Below, piece by piece: positions 44,840 through 54,404 of a stretch of DNA of 64,000 nt (its first letter is position 1; each line of letters begins with the position of its first letter). A program made the translations under genes and the position numbers. Under the pieces are notes generated by a model. The model was not told the origin of the DNA. It did no database searches and saw only the letters and a list, made by a program, of their open reading frames with translations. This stretch comes from Rhodobacteraceae bacterium WFHF2C18 (GTDB lineage Bacteria > Pseudomonadota > Alphaproteobacteria > Rhodobacterales > Rhodobacteraceae): assembly GCA_002166865.1 (NCBI GenBank), contig NHTQ01000004.1, positions 1 through 64,000 of the forward strand. Reading direction: 5' to 3'.

Positions 44840-47392
44840 TCAGGCGCCGCGGATCCGGCTCAGCATCTCGGTCGTGTCGCGGCTCAGCCCTTCGGTCGCC
44901 AGGATGCGGTCGATCTGCGCGCGGATCATGGTCTGCCGCTCGCCGTCGTAACGCCGCCAGGTCTCGAACGCGGTGCACATCCGCGCGGTCGTCTGGGGGT
45001 TCACCGGGTCCAGCCGGATCAGCCAGTCCGCAAGCAGCGTGTAACCCCGGCCCGAGACATGGTGGAACCCCGCGGCGTTGCCCGTCAGCCCGCCCAGGAC
45101 CGCCCGGAAGCGGTTGGGATTCTTCATGTCGAAATCGGCATGCTCGGTGAGCGCGCGGGCCACATCCGCAGCGTCCTCCGGCGGGGCGTGCAGCACTTGC
45201 AGCATGAACCACTTGTCCAGAACCAGCCGGTCCTGGCGCCACTGTTCGTAAAAGGCGCGGACCGCGCCCTTGCCGCGGCCGGCCTGAAGCAGGCAGGAGA
45301 AGGCGGCAAGCTGCTGGGTCATGTTCTGCGCGCCGTCGTACTGCGCCTGGGCCTGTGCGCCGCCGTCCAGCCGGGTGATCATCGCAAGCGCGGCGTTGGC
45401 CAGCGCCCGGTCGCCCGCCTGCGCCGCATCGGGCCGGTAGGGCGCGTCGACCTGGTTTTCCAGATAGAGCTGCCGGGCGGCATCGCCGAAATGCGCGGCG
45501 CGGGCGTGGCGCAGGGTTTCCAGCGCCTCCCAGATCGCCTGTGGGTCGGGCGTGTGGCCGTCTTCGTGCAGGGCCTGTGCAAGTTCGTCCTGGGTCGGCA
45601 GCCCCAGCGCCAGCGCGCGGAAGGCGGGATCGAGGCTTTCGTCGCGGGCCATGGCGTGGACCGCGTCCAGGTAGGCGGGGTCCGGCTCCGCGCCATCGCG
45701 GATCATGGAAAGCAATCCGGCACGGGCCAAGGCGCGCCCGGCCTCCCACTTGTTGAAGGGGTCCGTGTCGTGGGCCAGGAGGAAGGCGCGTTCGGCGTTG
45801 TCGGCCGCGCGCGTGACGATCACCGGCGCCGAGAAATCGCGCAGGATCGAGGGCACGGGCCGCGCCGAAAGCCCGTCGAAGGTGAAACTCTGCTTTTGCT
45901 CGGTCATCTCGCAGATCACCGTCTCCTGCACCTCGTCGCCGTTGGGGCCCAGCAGGCCCACGGCGATGGGGATCACGCGCGGGCCATGATCGTCGCGGTC
46001 CGGCGTGGGCGGGGTATGCTGTTCGAAGTGCAGGGTATAGGTGCCGTCGGCGTATTCCTCGCTGACATGCAGGCGCGGCGTGCCGGCCTCGTCGTACCAG
46101 CGCTTGAACTGCGTCAGGTCGCGGCCGGTGGTGTCCTCGAAGACCGTCAGCCAATCCTCGATCGTCGCCGCCTCGCCATCGTGGCGCTCGAAGTAGAGGT
46201 CGAGCGCCCGGTCGTAGGCATCATCGCCCACCAGCCGCTTGAGCATGCCGATCACCTCGGCGCCTTTCTCGTAGACGGTGGCGGTGTAGAAGTTGTTGAT
46301 CTCGACAAAGCTCTGCGGGCGCACGGGATGGGCCAGCGGCCCGTTGTCCTCGCGGAACTGGCGCGCGCGAAGCATCTGCACGTCCGAGATCCGCTTGACC
46401 GGGGCGGAGCGCTCATCGGCGGTGAACTGCTGGTCGCGGAAGACGGTCAGCCCCTCTTTCAGGCACAGCTGGAACCAGTCGCGGCAGGTGACGCGGTTGC
46501 CCGTCCAGTTGTGGAAGTATTCGTGCGCGATGATGGCCTCGATGCGTTCGAAATTGGCATCTGTCGCCGTTTCGGGGCTGGCCAGCACCGCGGCCGAGTT
46601 GAAGATGTTCAGCCCCTTGTTCTCCATCGCGCCCATGTTGAAGTCGTCCACCGCCACGATGTTGAAGACGTCGAGGTCGTATTCGCGGCCATAGACCTCT
46701 TCGTCCCATTTCATCGCCTTCTTCAGGGAGTCCATCGCGAAGGCGCACTTGGTCTCGTCGCCGGGGCGGACCCAGACGTTGAGGGCGACCTCGCGGCCAG
46801 TGCGTGTTTCGAACCTGTCCGAGTGGGCCACCAGGTCGCCGGCGACCAGCGCGAACAGGTAGGCGGGCTTGGGCCAGGGATCGTGCCATTCGGCATAGCC
46901 GGGGCCGTAGTCCCCAAGGTTGCCGTTCGACAGAAGAACCGGCGCCTGCCCTTCGATGCGCACGGTGAAGGGCGCCATCACGTCGGGGCGGTCGGGATAA
47001 TAGGTGATCTTGCGGAACCCCTCGGCCTCGCACTGCGTGCAGTACATGCCACGCGACATGTACAGCCCTTCGAGCGCGGTATTGGCGGCCGGGTCGATCT
47101 CCACCTCGGCTTCCCAGGTGAAGGGGCCGTCGGGCACCGCGCAGCGCAATCCGCCCTCCAGACGCTCCGGCGTCACGGGATGGCCATCGATTTCGGCCCG
47201 GATCAGCTGCAGGTCCTCGCCATGCAGGAAGAACTCGTCGCTGACCGCGGCGGGATTCGGGCGAAAGCGTATCCGGCTCAGGACTCGGGTGCGCCCGGGA
47301 TCCAGGCGGAAGGTCAGGTGCACCTCCTCCACCAGGTAGGCGGGCGGCGTGTAGTCGGACAGGTGAATGGTCTGCGGCGCGGCGTCTTTCAT
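44840..47392 (-). CDS. pepN: Aminopeptidase N
   Basis: Zinc aminopeptidase of family M1, 850 residues, full length. It has the exopeptidase motif GAMENKGLN and the zinc site HEYFHNWTGNR with a second Glu 18 residues later (LKEGLTVFRDQQF). The ERAP1-like C-terminal repeats run from about residue 440 to the end. It lacks a signal peptide, so it is cytoplasmic and finishes peptide breakdown. Its start (MKDAAPQTIHLSDY) is divergent from a small membrane-protein gene by about 107 bp. Confidence 0.95.
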   Translation of the reverse strand: MKDAAPQTIHLSDYTPPAYLVEEVHLTFRLDPGRTRVLSRIRFRPNPAAVSDEFFLHGEDLQLIRAEIDGHPVTPERLEGGLRCAVPDGPFTWEAEVEIDPAANTALEGLYMSRGMYCTQCEAEGFRKITYYPDRPDVMAPFTVRIEGQAPVLLSNGNLGDYGPGYAEWHDPWPKPAYLFALVAGDLVAHSDRFETRTGREVALNVWVRPGDETKCAFAMDSLKKAMKWDEEVYGREYDLDVFNIVAVDDFNMGAMENKGLNIFNSAAVLASPETATDANFERIEAIIAHEYFHNWTGNRVTCRDWFQLCLKEGLTVFRDQQFTADERSAPVKRISDVQMLRARQFREDNGPLAHPVRPQSFVEINNFYTATVYEKGAEVIGMLKRLVGDDAYDRALDLYFERHDGEAATIEDWLTVFEDTTGRDLTQFKRWYDEAGTPRLHVSEEYADGTYTLHFEQHTPPTPDRDDHGPRVIPIAVGLLGPNGDEVQETVICEMTEQKQSFTFDGLSARPVPSILRDFSAPVIVTRAADNAERAFLLAHDTDPFNKWEAGRALARAGLLSMIRDGAEPDPAYLDAVHAMARDESLDPAFRALALGLPTQDELAQALHEDGHTPDPQAIWEALETLRHARAAHFGDAARQLYLENQVDAPYRPDAAQAGDRALANAALAMITRLDGGAQAQAQYDGAQNMTQQLAAFSCLLQAGRGKGAVRAFYEQWRQDRLVLDKWFMLQVLHAPPEDAADVARALTEHADFDMKNPNRFRAVLGGLTGNAAGFHHVSGRGYTLLADWLIRLDPVNPQTTARMCTAFETWRRYDGERQTMIRAQIDRILATEGLSRDTTEMLSRIRGA

Positions 47393-47499
47393 CGCGGGCG
47401 TCTCCGTGGGGAACCTTGCAAGCCTGTGGGACGTTAGGATGGTGCGGACGGGGCTTCAATGGCCGATCCGTCCGGGACAGGACGAAGATGGAGGAAAGC

Positions 47500-47697
47500 A
47501 TGTCGCCGCCCGACACAGATCTTGAAAAGCAGGAACGCCGTCACAAGGGGCCCCTTGGCGGGATGGCCGCGGCGATGATCTTCGCGGCCGTACTGCTGGT
47601 GGGGCTGGTGCTCTACCTTGCCTATGCCGGCAACGAACCCGGCGAACCGGAAGAGCACATCGACAGCCGCACCGGGCAGGAGGTCGAAGCCGAATAA
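47500..47697 (+). CDS. Small single-pass membrane protein
   Basis: A 65-residue protein starting MSPPDTDLEKQERRHKG, with one hydrophobic helix (MAAAMIFAAVLLVGLVLYLAYA) and an acidic C-terminal tail (EPEEHIDSRTGQEVEAE). GGAGGAAAG precedes the ATG at 47500; an ATG at 47488 is in frame but has no such site. I recognise no family. It lies 38 bp before the photolyase gene. Confidence 0.65.
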   Translation: MSPPDTDLEKQERRHKGPLGGMAAAMIFAAVLLVGLVLYLAYAGNEPGEPEEHIDSRTGQEVEAE

Positions 47698-47735
47698 CCC
47701 TTTCCGCCCGCGCGCGGCCCGCTAGGTCGCGCGTC

Positions 47736-49235
47736 ATGCGACCGGTCGTCATCTGCTGGTTCAAGCGCGATCTGCGCCTTGAGGATCACCCCGCGCTGCA
47801 CCGCGCCGCGGGAAACGGGATAGTCATACCCCTGTATATCGTCGAACCGGAACTCTGGCAGCGGGCCGATGCCTCGGCGCGCCACTACGCGTTCCTGCGC
47901 GAGTGTCTGGATGATCTTGGCACCCGGCTGGCGGCCCGGGGCGCGCCGCTGAGGATCCGCGTGGGCCCCGCGGTCGCGGTTCTGGAGGACCTGCGCCGCC
48001 GTTACGGCGTCACGCAACTGTTCAGCCACGAGGAAACGGGCAACGCCGCGACCTATGCGCGCGATCGTGCCGTCGCCGAATGGGCGCGCACACAGGGCGT
48101 GACCTGGCAGGAGTTGCCGCAGTGCGGGGTCGTGCGCCGGCTGGACGGGCGCGACCGCTGGCAGGCCCGGCGTGATGCCTTCGTCGCCGCGCCGCAATGT
48201 CCCGCACCCGGTCATGTCCCGGGTGTGGCCGGCGTGCCCTCGGAGCCGTTGCCGGATCCGGCCGACCTGGGCCTTGCCCCGGACCCCTGCCCGCAGCGGC
48301 AGGCGGGCGGGCGCGGCCCGGCCGAGAGGGCGCTGACCGGGTTCCTGCAGGTGCGCGGCCGCACCTACCGGCGGGCCATGTCGTCGCCCTTGGCTGGGGC
48401 CAGCGCCTGTTCACGGATCAGCCCGTACCTGGCGCTCGGCGCGCTGTCGGTGCGTGAGGTGGCGCAGGCCGCGCAGGCGCGCGCCGAAGAGGTACGCGGC
48501 GCGCGCGATGGCTGGGCCGGCGCGCTGCGTTCGTTCCAGGCGCGGCTGGCCTGGCGGGATCACTTCATCCAGAAGCTGGAAAGCGAACCCGCCCTGGAAT
48601 ACCGGTGCCTGCATCCCGCCTACGAGGGGTTGCGCCCCGCCACGCCCGACGCGGCGCGGCTGGCCGCCTGGGCCGCGGGGCAGACGGGCCTGCCGTTCGT
48701 CGACGCCTGCATGCGGCAGCTGCGCGCGACCGGCTGGCTGAATTTCCGGATGCGGGCCATGGTGATGGCGGTGGCCTCCTACCATCTGTGGCTGGACTGG
48801 CGGGCCACCGGGGAGGTCCTGGCGCGGCGCTTCACCGATTACGAACCGGGCATCCACTGGAGCCAGGTGCAGACGCAATCCGGCACCACGGGCATGAACG
48901 CGATCCGCGTCTACAATCCGGTCAAGCAGGGGCGCGAGCAGGATCCCGAGGGCACCTTTACCCGCCGGTGGGTTCCCGAACTGGCCCCGGTGCCCGGCGA
49001 GTTCCTGCAAGAGCCGTGGCGGTGGCCGGGCGCCGGCGGTTTCCTGGGGCGGGGCTATCCCGCGCCGGTGGTCGATCCCGTGCAGGCGGCCAGAACGGCG
49101 CGCGCGGCGGTCTGGGCGGTGCGCCGGCAGGAAGGGTTTTCCGACACGGCGCAACGGCTGGTCGCGAAACACGGCAGCCGCAGGCGCCGCCGCCCGCACC
49201 CCTCACCGGACCGTCAACTGCGGCTGGACCTGTGA
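47736..49235 (+). CDS. DNA photolyase/cryptochrome family flavoprotein
   Basis: Blue-light flavoprotein, 499 residues. The N-terminal photolyase domain starts VVICWFKRDLRLEDHPAL. The C-terminal FAD domain includes TGLPFVDACMRQLRATGWLNFRMRAM and HWSQVQTQSGTTGMNAIRVYNP. Whether it repairs pyrimidine dimers or acts as a signalling cryptochrome is uncertain. The tail is very basic (KHGSRRRRRPH), as if to bind DNA. Its stop overlaps the DUF2256 gene start (TGATG), an association I recall for photolyase/cryptochrome genes. Confidence 0.9.
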   Translation: MRPVVICWFKRDLRLEDHPALHRAAGNGIVIPLYIVEPELWQRADASARHYAFLRECLDDLGTRLAARGAPLRIRVGPAVAVLEDLRRRYGVTQLFSHEETGNAATYARDRAVAEWARTQGVTWQELPQCGVVRRLDGRDRWQARRDAFVAAPQCPAPGHVPGVAGVPSEPLPDPADLGLAPDPCPQRQAGGRGPAERALTGFLQVRGRTYRRAMSSPLAGASACSRISPYLALGALSVREVAQAAQARAEEVRGARDGWAGALRSFQARLAWRDHFIQKLESEPALEYRCLHPAYEGLRPATPDAARLAAWAAGQTGLPFVDACMRQLRATGWLNFRMRAMVMAVASYHLWLDWRATGEVLARRFTDYEPGIHWSQVQTQSGTTGMNAIRVYNPVKQGREQDPEGTFTRRWVPELAPVPGEFLQEPWRWPGAGGFLGRGYPAPVVDPVQAARTARAAVWAVRRQEGFSDTAQRLVAKHGSRRRRRPHPSPDRQLRLDL

Positions 49236-49390
49236 TGGGGCGCGCAAGGAGCAAATCGAACCTGCCGCGGAAAACCTGCGCGACCTGCGGCCGGCCCTTC
49301 GCCTGGCGACGCAAATGGGCCCGTGACTGGGACAAGGTGCGCCATTGCAGCGAAAGGTGCCGCCGAAACAGGCGCCGCGGCCCGTCTTGA
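49235..49390 (+). CDS. DUF2256 small zinc-ribbon-like protein
   Basis: A 51-residue basic protein with four cysteines in two pairs (C15, C18 and C38, C42; KTCATCGRPF and HCSERC), plus the family motif PFAWRRKWARDWDKV. Typical DUF2256; function unknown, likely metal binding. The ATG overlaps the photolyase stop by one base, so the two are made together. Confidence 0.88.
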   Translation: MGRARSKSNLPRKTCATCGRPFAWRRKWARDWDKVRHCSERCRRNRRRGPS

Positions 49391-49489
49391 CCGGCTATGC
49401 GCCTGCGCGCGGAGGGCTGTGCGCCTTTGGGTGTTTTCACGCGGCGGTGAAGCCTATATTCAGTATTCAGGGCAACCGACGGAAACCTC

Positions 49490-50266
49490 ATGACACGTCC
49501 GGTCATCGGCATCATCGGCAACCATTATCTGATCGACGACAGCTACCCGGTCCACGCCGGGGGCACCATGAATTCCGAGGCGGTCTCCGGCGTCGCCGGG
49601 GCCATGCCCCTGGTCGTTCCCACCGACCCGCGGTTCGTGTCCGTCGTGGAACTTCTGGACACCTGCGACGGGTTCCTGCTGACCGGGGGGCGGCCCAACG
49701 TCCATCCCGAGGAATACGGCGAGACCCCGACGGAGGCGCATGGCGCCTTCGACCGCGCGCGCGACGCCATCACGCTGCCCCTCGTGCGGGCCTGCGTCGA
49801 ACGGGGGCAGCCGCTCCTGGGGGTCTGCCGCGGCTTCCAGGAGGTCAACGTGGCCATGGGGGGCACCCTGCACCCCGAGATCCGCGAACTGCCCGGCCGC
49901 GACAACCACCGCATGCCGCCCGATGGCACGCTGGAAGAGAAATTCGCGCTGCGCCACACCGTGCGTTTCACCCCCGGCGGCCCCTTCCATCGCCTGTTGG
50001 GCGCCGAGGAGGTGATGACCAACACGCTGCACGGGCAGGGGATCGTCACCCCCGGCCACCGCATTGTCATCGACGGCCACGCCAGTGACGGCACGCCCGA
50101 GGCCGTCTATGTCAAGGAGGCGCCGGGATTTGCCCTCGCCGTGCAGTGGCACCCCGAGTACAATGCCGCCAACGATCCCGTCAGCCAGCCGCTGTTCTCG
50201 GCCTTCGGCGCGGCCGCGCGGGACTGGGCGGCGATGCGCACGGTTCCGGGGCGGCGCACGGCGTGA
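49490..50266 (+). CDS. Class I glutamine amidotransferase, gamma-glutamyl hydrolase type (PuuD-like)
   Basis: Peptidase C26-type amidase, 258 residues. The triad is visible: Cys in LLGVCRGFQEVNVA, His in VQWHPEYN, with Glu two residues later. N-terminal FLLTGGRPNVHP is also typical. PuuD cleaves gamma-glutamyl-GABA in putrescine breakdown, but other gamma-glutamyl compounds are possible; no other puu gene is here. It starts 99 bp after DUF2256. Confidence 0.85.
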   Translation: MTRPVIGIIGNHYLIDDSYPVHAGGTMNSEAVSGVAGAMPLVVPTDPRFVSVVELLDTCDGFLLTGGRPNVHPEEYGETPTEAHGAFDRARDAITLPLVRACVERGQPLLGVCRGFQEVNVAMGGTLHPEIRELPGRDNHRMPPDGTLEEKFALRHTVRFTPGGPFHRLLGAEEVMTNTLHGQGIVTPGHRIVIDGHASDGTPEAVYVKEAPGFALAVQWHPEYNAANDPVSQPLFSAFGAAARDWAAMRTVPGRRTA

Positions 50267-50303
50267 TCGCGGCGCGGCGGGGTCTGTCACGCGTGGAGGA
50301 ACC

Positions 50304-50849
50304 ATGAAGATCCTGATCGTCTATGCCACGACCGAGGGGCAGACGCGCAAGATCGCGCGCGCCTGCGCCGACACCTTGGTCGGGGCAGGGCATTCCGTCG
50401 AACTCGTCGAGGCGCCGGGCGATGCCGGCCTGGGCGTGGCGCGCCACGACGCCGCGATCCTGGCCGCCTCGGTCCACATGGGCCGCTACCAGGAGGAGAT
50501 GGCCCGCTTCGCCGCCGCCCACGCCGAAGATCTTGCTGCCCGGCCGACGCTGTTTCTGGCGGTATCGCTTGCGGCGGCGGGCACGGATGCGACAGAACAC
50601 GCCGACCTCGACCGCATCGCGCAGGATTTCTTTGCCAAGGCCGGCTGGCAGCCCACCCGCATCGCCCAGGTGGCCGGGGCGTTCCGGTTCACGCAGTACG
50701 ATTTCTTCAAATCCTGGGCGATGCGCTGGATCGCGGCGCAGAAGGGCGAAAGCGTCGATCCCCACGCCGATCGCGAATACACCGACTGGGCCGCGCTGCG
50801 CGCGCTCGTGCTGGACTGGGCGGCGGCCGCAGAAGCCCACCCGGCCTGA
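50304..50849 (+). CDS. hemG: HemG-like flavodoxin protein (protoporphyrinogen oxidase type)
   Basis: The 181-residue FMN-binding flavodoxin-fold protein begins MKILIVYATTEGQTRKIA and has AILAASVHMGRYQEEM, VAGAFRFTQYDFFKSWAMRWIA and ADREYTDW at the end. This tracks E. coli HemG closely in length and motifs; HemG oxidises protoporphyrinogen IX using quinones. The assignment is good but not proven, since related proteins act as general flavodoxins. GGAGGAA precedes the ATG at 50304. It follows the amidotransferase by 37 bp and converges with the Hint protein gene. Confidence 0.8.
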   Translation: MKILIVYATTEGQTRKIARACADTLVGAGHSVELVEAPGDAGLGVARHDAAILAASVHMGRYQEEMARFAAAHAEDLAARPTLFLAVSLAAAGTDATEHADLDRIAQDFFAKAGWQPTRIAQVAGAFRFTQYDFFKSWAMRWIAAQKGESVDPHADREYTDWAALRALVLDWAAAAEAHPA

Positions 50850-50857
50850 CCGCGGGG

Positions 50858-53026
50858 TCAGGCCGCCAGCAGCCGGGCTTCGTGCGCCTTGGCGCAGGGC
50901 CGCGCCGTCGGCCCGTGCGCGCCGGCATGGCTGCGCAACGCGGGAAAGAGCGCGAAAAGCTCCTCGCGCGCGGGTTCTTGCAGGGCCGACAGCGCCTCGG
51001 TGCCGGCATGCAGGCTCTCGGTCGCTGCGCCCTCGGCATAGATGACCTCGTGCCGGTCGAACATCAGGTGGATATAGCTGACCCTGTGGCAGGCCCGCTC
51101 TCGCACGCCGGCGGTGCCCAGAAGGTGCCGGGCCGCAACCAGCATCTCCCCCGCGCCGAAAAGGAGTTCCGCCCGGAAACCGCCGAAAAGCACGCGGTGC
51201 TGGGGCGAGACCAGAAGCGGCCGCCGCGCACCGCTCAGAACCTCCGGAGCGATCTCGATCGGGGCGAAACGCCCCGTTCCGGCCACGCTGCGCCGCCCGA
51301 TCCAGCGCAGCGGCTGAAGCCCGTGATCGCGCGTCACCACCCGGTCGCCGGGGCGCAGGGTTTCGACGGCCCGTTCGCCGGTTTCCGTCAGGATGCCCGT
51401 CCCCGGGGTGAAGCAGATGATGTTCTCGATCTCGGAAAAGTTCACCTGCGTGCCGTCCGCCAGGGCGAAGTTGCCCGACAGCCCGCCGGCAGTGTCATCG
51501 GTGTTGGTGAAGGTGATGTCGGCGAAACTCACCTCGGGCGTCAGTTGCAGGGTGTCGCCGGCGGTTTCCCCGTCTTCCCCGCCGGTGATGTCGATCGTCC
51601 CGCTGCCGGCCTCTCCGAAGTCGGTCAGCACGAAGGTGTCATCGCCGGCCCCGCCCGCGGCGGTGTCGCCCTCGGCAATCGTCAACAGATCCTCGCCGGC
51701 CCCGCCCGACAGGCTGTCGTCCCCGGTTCCGCCCGAGACCGTGTCATCGCCGCCCTCGCCCAGGATCGTGTCGTCCCCGCTGCCACCGGCCAGCAGGTCG
51801 TTCCCGCTCGGCCGCAAACCGGACGGCGGCCCCGCGATCAGGGGGCTGTCGTGCAGGCTGGTCGTCGTGCCGCCGGGCGCTGTGACCGTGCCCGAAAGGA
51901 CCTCCTGGCCCTGGTTTTCCCAGTGGCGCACCTCGATCGTGTAGGTCTCCCCGGCGGTCAGCTCCACCTCGCCGGACCGCGTGGTCGCGGGCTGGTGTTG
52001 GTCGTTGTTCATGTAGTCGGCGGTCTTCCCGTCCTGGTTCAGGAACTGAAGCGGCGTTCCTTCCGAATCCAGGATCCGGATCGTGGACCCGTCGTCCGAG
52101 GTCGTGGCGAACGTGTAGGTTCCGTCCTGGGTGGGCGCCAGCGTCGAGGTGTAGACCATCCCGAAGTCGCTGGGATCGCTGTAATCGCCGCGCGCCGCCT
52201 GCACCAGCGCGGTGCTGTCGAAGCCGTCGGTGAAACCGTTGTCGATGCGCGTGCCGCTTTCGATATCGGGCGCCTGGCCGTCTGCCGAGGAAAAGTCACG
52301 GTCGTAGACCTCGTAGTGCCACGCGCCGCCGGGAGGGCCGTGGTCACCGTGGATCACGTCGTTGCCGGGGCCGGCCCCGACGGTGTCGTCGCCGGCTTGG
52401 CCAAGCACCGTATCGTCGCCCAGGCCCGACACGATGCTGTCCTGCCCGTGCCCCGCGTGAACGACATCCGCGTGGCCCGCCGGGCCCTGACCGTCGCCGC
52501 CGTCGATCACGTCGCCGTCGCCGGGATCGGTGTAGCCTGAATCGATCGTGTCATCGCCCGAGGTGCCCTCGACGATCTGGTCGGTCGCGATGTACTCATC
52601 GTAATTGAAAACCGGATCGCCGTTCCGGACATCGGGGATGGAATCGTACGCCACCACCTCGTAGGCGGTATCCGGGTCGAAGGGCCGTTCCGACAACGTA
52701 TATCGGCCCGCCGCGGCACCGTCTTCCACGTCGAGTTCCACCACCTGGAAGGTCTCGCCGGTGTTGGTGTCGCGGACGGTCCAGCTGCGCTCGGCATCCA
52801 CGTTCGAGCCGGTGGAGGTCTGCCAGCCGACCGAGACATCGGCCGTCGCGGACTCGCCGTAATAATCGTCGTCCAGTGTTTCGCCCTCGGCGCCCGGCTC
52901 GGTGTCGGTGATCGTGGCCGTGCCGCTCTGCGTCGGCGCGCCTGTCCAGGTGAACGTGGCCCCCGGATAGGTCGGAAGGATGGAATTCGGGGAATCGGCG
53001 TAGAACCCCACCGTGTAGGTCGGCAT
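50858..53026 (-). CDS. RTX-repeat protein with PA14-like and Hint domains
   Basis: A 722-residue acidic protein, likely exported by a type I system. Order of parts: N-terminal part (1-150) of unknown family; a first RTX calcium-binding block (about 155-225, GDDTVLGQAGDDTVGAG); a PA14-like domain (about 235-390, with MVYTSTLAPTQDGTYTF and IEVRHWENQG); a second RTX block (about 408-465); then a Hint domain (from about 537) starting with Cys538 in IICFTPGTGILTETG. Hint domains can autocleave with this Cys. Last 40 residues are Ala/Leu-rich. GGAGAG precedes the ATG. RTX blocks split by PA14 are unusual. No transport genes are adjacent. Confidence 0.85.
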   Translation of the reverse strand: MPTYTVGFYADSPNSILPTYPGATFTWTGAPTQSGTATITDTEPGAEGETLDDDYYGESATADVSVGWQTSTGSNVDAERSWTVRDTNTGETFQVVELDVEDGAAAGRYTLSERPFDPDTAYEVVAYDSIPDVRNGDPVFNYDEYIATDQIVEGTSGDDTIDSGYTDPGDGDVIDGGDGQGPAGHADVVHAGHGQDSIVSGLGDDTVLGQAGDDTVGAGPGNDVIHGDHGPPGGAWHYEVYDRDFSSADGQAPDIESGTRIDNGFTDGFDSTALVQAARGDYSDPSDFGMVYTSTLAPTQDGTYTFATTSDDGSTIRILDSEGTPLQFLNQDGKTADYMNNDQHQPATTRSGEVELTAGETYTIEVRHWENQGQEVLSGTVTAPGGTTTSLHDSPLIAGPPSGLRPSGNDLLAGGSGDDTILGEGGDDTVSGGTGDDSLSGGAGEDLLTIAEGDTAAGGAGDDTFVLTDFGEAGSGTIDITGGEDGETAGDTLQLTPEVSFADITFTNTDDTAGGLSGNFALADGTQVNFSEIENIICFTPGTGILTETGERAVETLRPGDRVVTRDHGLQPLRWIGRRSVAGTGRFAPIEIAPEVLSGARRPLLVSPQHRVLFGGFRAELLFGAGEMLVAARHLLGTAGVRERACHRVSYIHLMFDRHEVIYAEGAATESLHAGTEALSALQEPAREELFALFPALRSHAGAHGPTARPCAKAHEARLLAA

Positions 53027-53173
53027 CGTCTGCTCTCCTGCCGCTGTGCCGGGCCGCGCATCGGCCTCCGGCCCCCGGGCGCCGGGCGCGCCGGTCGTTT
53101 GATTTGCACGGTCCGTTCTACCAGGCGCTTGCGGCGCGAGTTTGGGGAATCCGTGGCCGGAATTGGCCGCCGC

Positions 53174-54367
53174 TCAGGTCACGGCGGCGCGGGTCCGGTA
53201 GGCCGGGTCATCCCAGATCCTGCCGTTCAGGATCTCGGCCAGGGTTTGGGCCGCGCGGTCGATATCGCCTTCGTCAAGGTAAAGCGGCGTGATTCCGAAG
53301 CGCATGATGTCCGGCGCGCGGAAATCCCCGATGACCCCGCGGGCGATCAGCGCTTGCGTGGCGGCATAGCCCTCCGCGAAGCGGAAACTTACCTGGCTGC
53401 CGCGGCATTCCGGGTCACGGGGCGAGGCCAGCGTCAGGTCGGGGCAGGCGGCCTCGACGGCCGAGATGAAACGCTCCGACAGGGATTGCGACCGGGCGCG
53501 CAGATCCGCCATCGCGACGCCCTCCCAGACATCGAGCGCCGCGTCGAGGGCCGCAAGTGCCAGCACCGGGGGCGTGCCCACCCGCATCCGCGCCACGCCC
53601 GCGCCGGCGCGGTAGCGTGGCTCGAAGTCGAAGGGCGCGGCATGGCCCAGCCATCCCGAAAGCGCCGGCTGCACCGCGTCGGCGTGCCGGGGGGCGACAT
53701 AGATGAAGGCCGGTGCCCCGGGTCCTCCGTTGAGGAACTTGTAGGTGCAGCCCACGGCGAAATCCGCGCCCGCGTCGGCCAGGTTCACGGGCACCGCCCC
53801 GGCGGAATGCGCCAGGTCCCAGACGGTCAGCGCGCCAGCGGCATGGGCGGCCTTGGTCAGCGCCGCCATGTCGTGCAGCCGCCCGGTGCGGTAGTCGACC
53901 TCGGTCAGCATCAGCACCGCCACCTCGTCGGTGATCTGCGCGGCCACCTCCCCGGGTGCGACGACGCGCAGTTCGTGCCCCTGGCCCAATGCCCGAATTA
54001 GCCCCTCGGCCATGTAGAGGTCAGAGGGGAAGTTCCCGCTGTCGCTGAGGATCACGCGACGGTCCGGCCGCAACGCGAGCGCTGCCGCGAGCGCCTGGTA
54101 GACCTTGATCGAAAGGGTGTCGCCCATGACCACCTGGCCCGGCTCGGCCCCGATCAGCCGGCCGATCCGATCCCCCACCCGCAAGGGCGCCTCCATCCAG
54201 CCGGCCCTGTTCCAGCCGGTGATCAGCATTTCGCCCCACTCGTCCTCGATCACCTGCTGCATCCGGTGCGACGCCGCGCGGGGCAGGGGCCCCAGCGAAT
54301 TGCCGTCAAGGTAGACCACGCCCTCGGGGAGGTGGAACATCGCCTTGGTCGCCGTGAAATCGGTCAT
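53174..54367 (-). CDS. kynU: Kynureninase
   Basis: PLP enzyme cleaving kynurenine to anthranilate and alanine in tryptophan breakdown. The 397-residue product has the N-terminal VYLDGNSLGPLPRAA, the WDLAHSAGAVPV motif, and FAVGCTYKFLNGGPGAPAF carrying the PLP lysine. The aspartate of the PLP pyridine contact is in WDLAH. AGGAG precedes the ATG. It follows the SDR gene by 37 bp on the same strand. No other kyn genes are near. Confidence 0.94.
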   Translation of the reverse strand: MTDFTATKAMFHLPEGVVYLDGNSLGPLPRAASHRMQQVIEDEWGEMLITGWNRAGWMEAPLRVGDRIGRLIGAEPGQVVMGDTLSIKVYQALAAALALRPDRRVILSDSGNFPSDLYMAEGLIRALGQGHELRVVAPGEVAAQITDEVAVLMLTEVDYRTGRLHDMAALTKAAHAAGALTVWDLAHSAGAVPVNLADAGADFAVGCTYKFLNGGPGAPAFIYVAPRHADAVQPALSGWLGHAAPFDFEPRYRAGAGVARMRVGTPPVLALAALDAALDVWEGVAMADLRARSQSLSERFISAVEAACPDLTLASPRDPECRGSQVSFRFAEGYAATQALIARGVIGDFRAPDIMRFGITPLYLDEGDIDRAAQTLAEILNGRIWDDPAYRTRAAVT

Positions 54368-54404
54368 CGTTTCGGTGCTCCTGCCATCTGTGCCCGTCCC
54401 GGTT

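Noticed and set aside
44795..47437. An open frame of about 880 codons on the plus strand opposite pepN
   Set aside because: Antisense to a complete aminopeptidase N; composition is Gly/Val/Arg-rich and lacks motifs.
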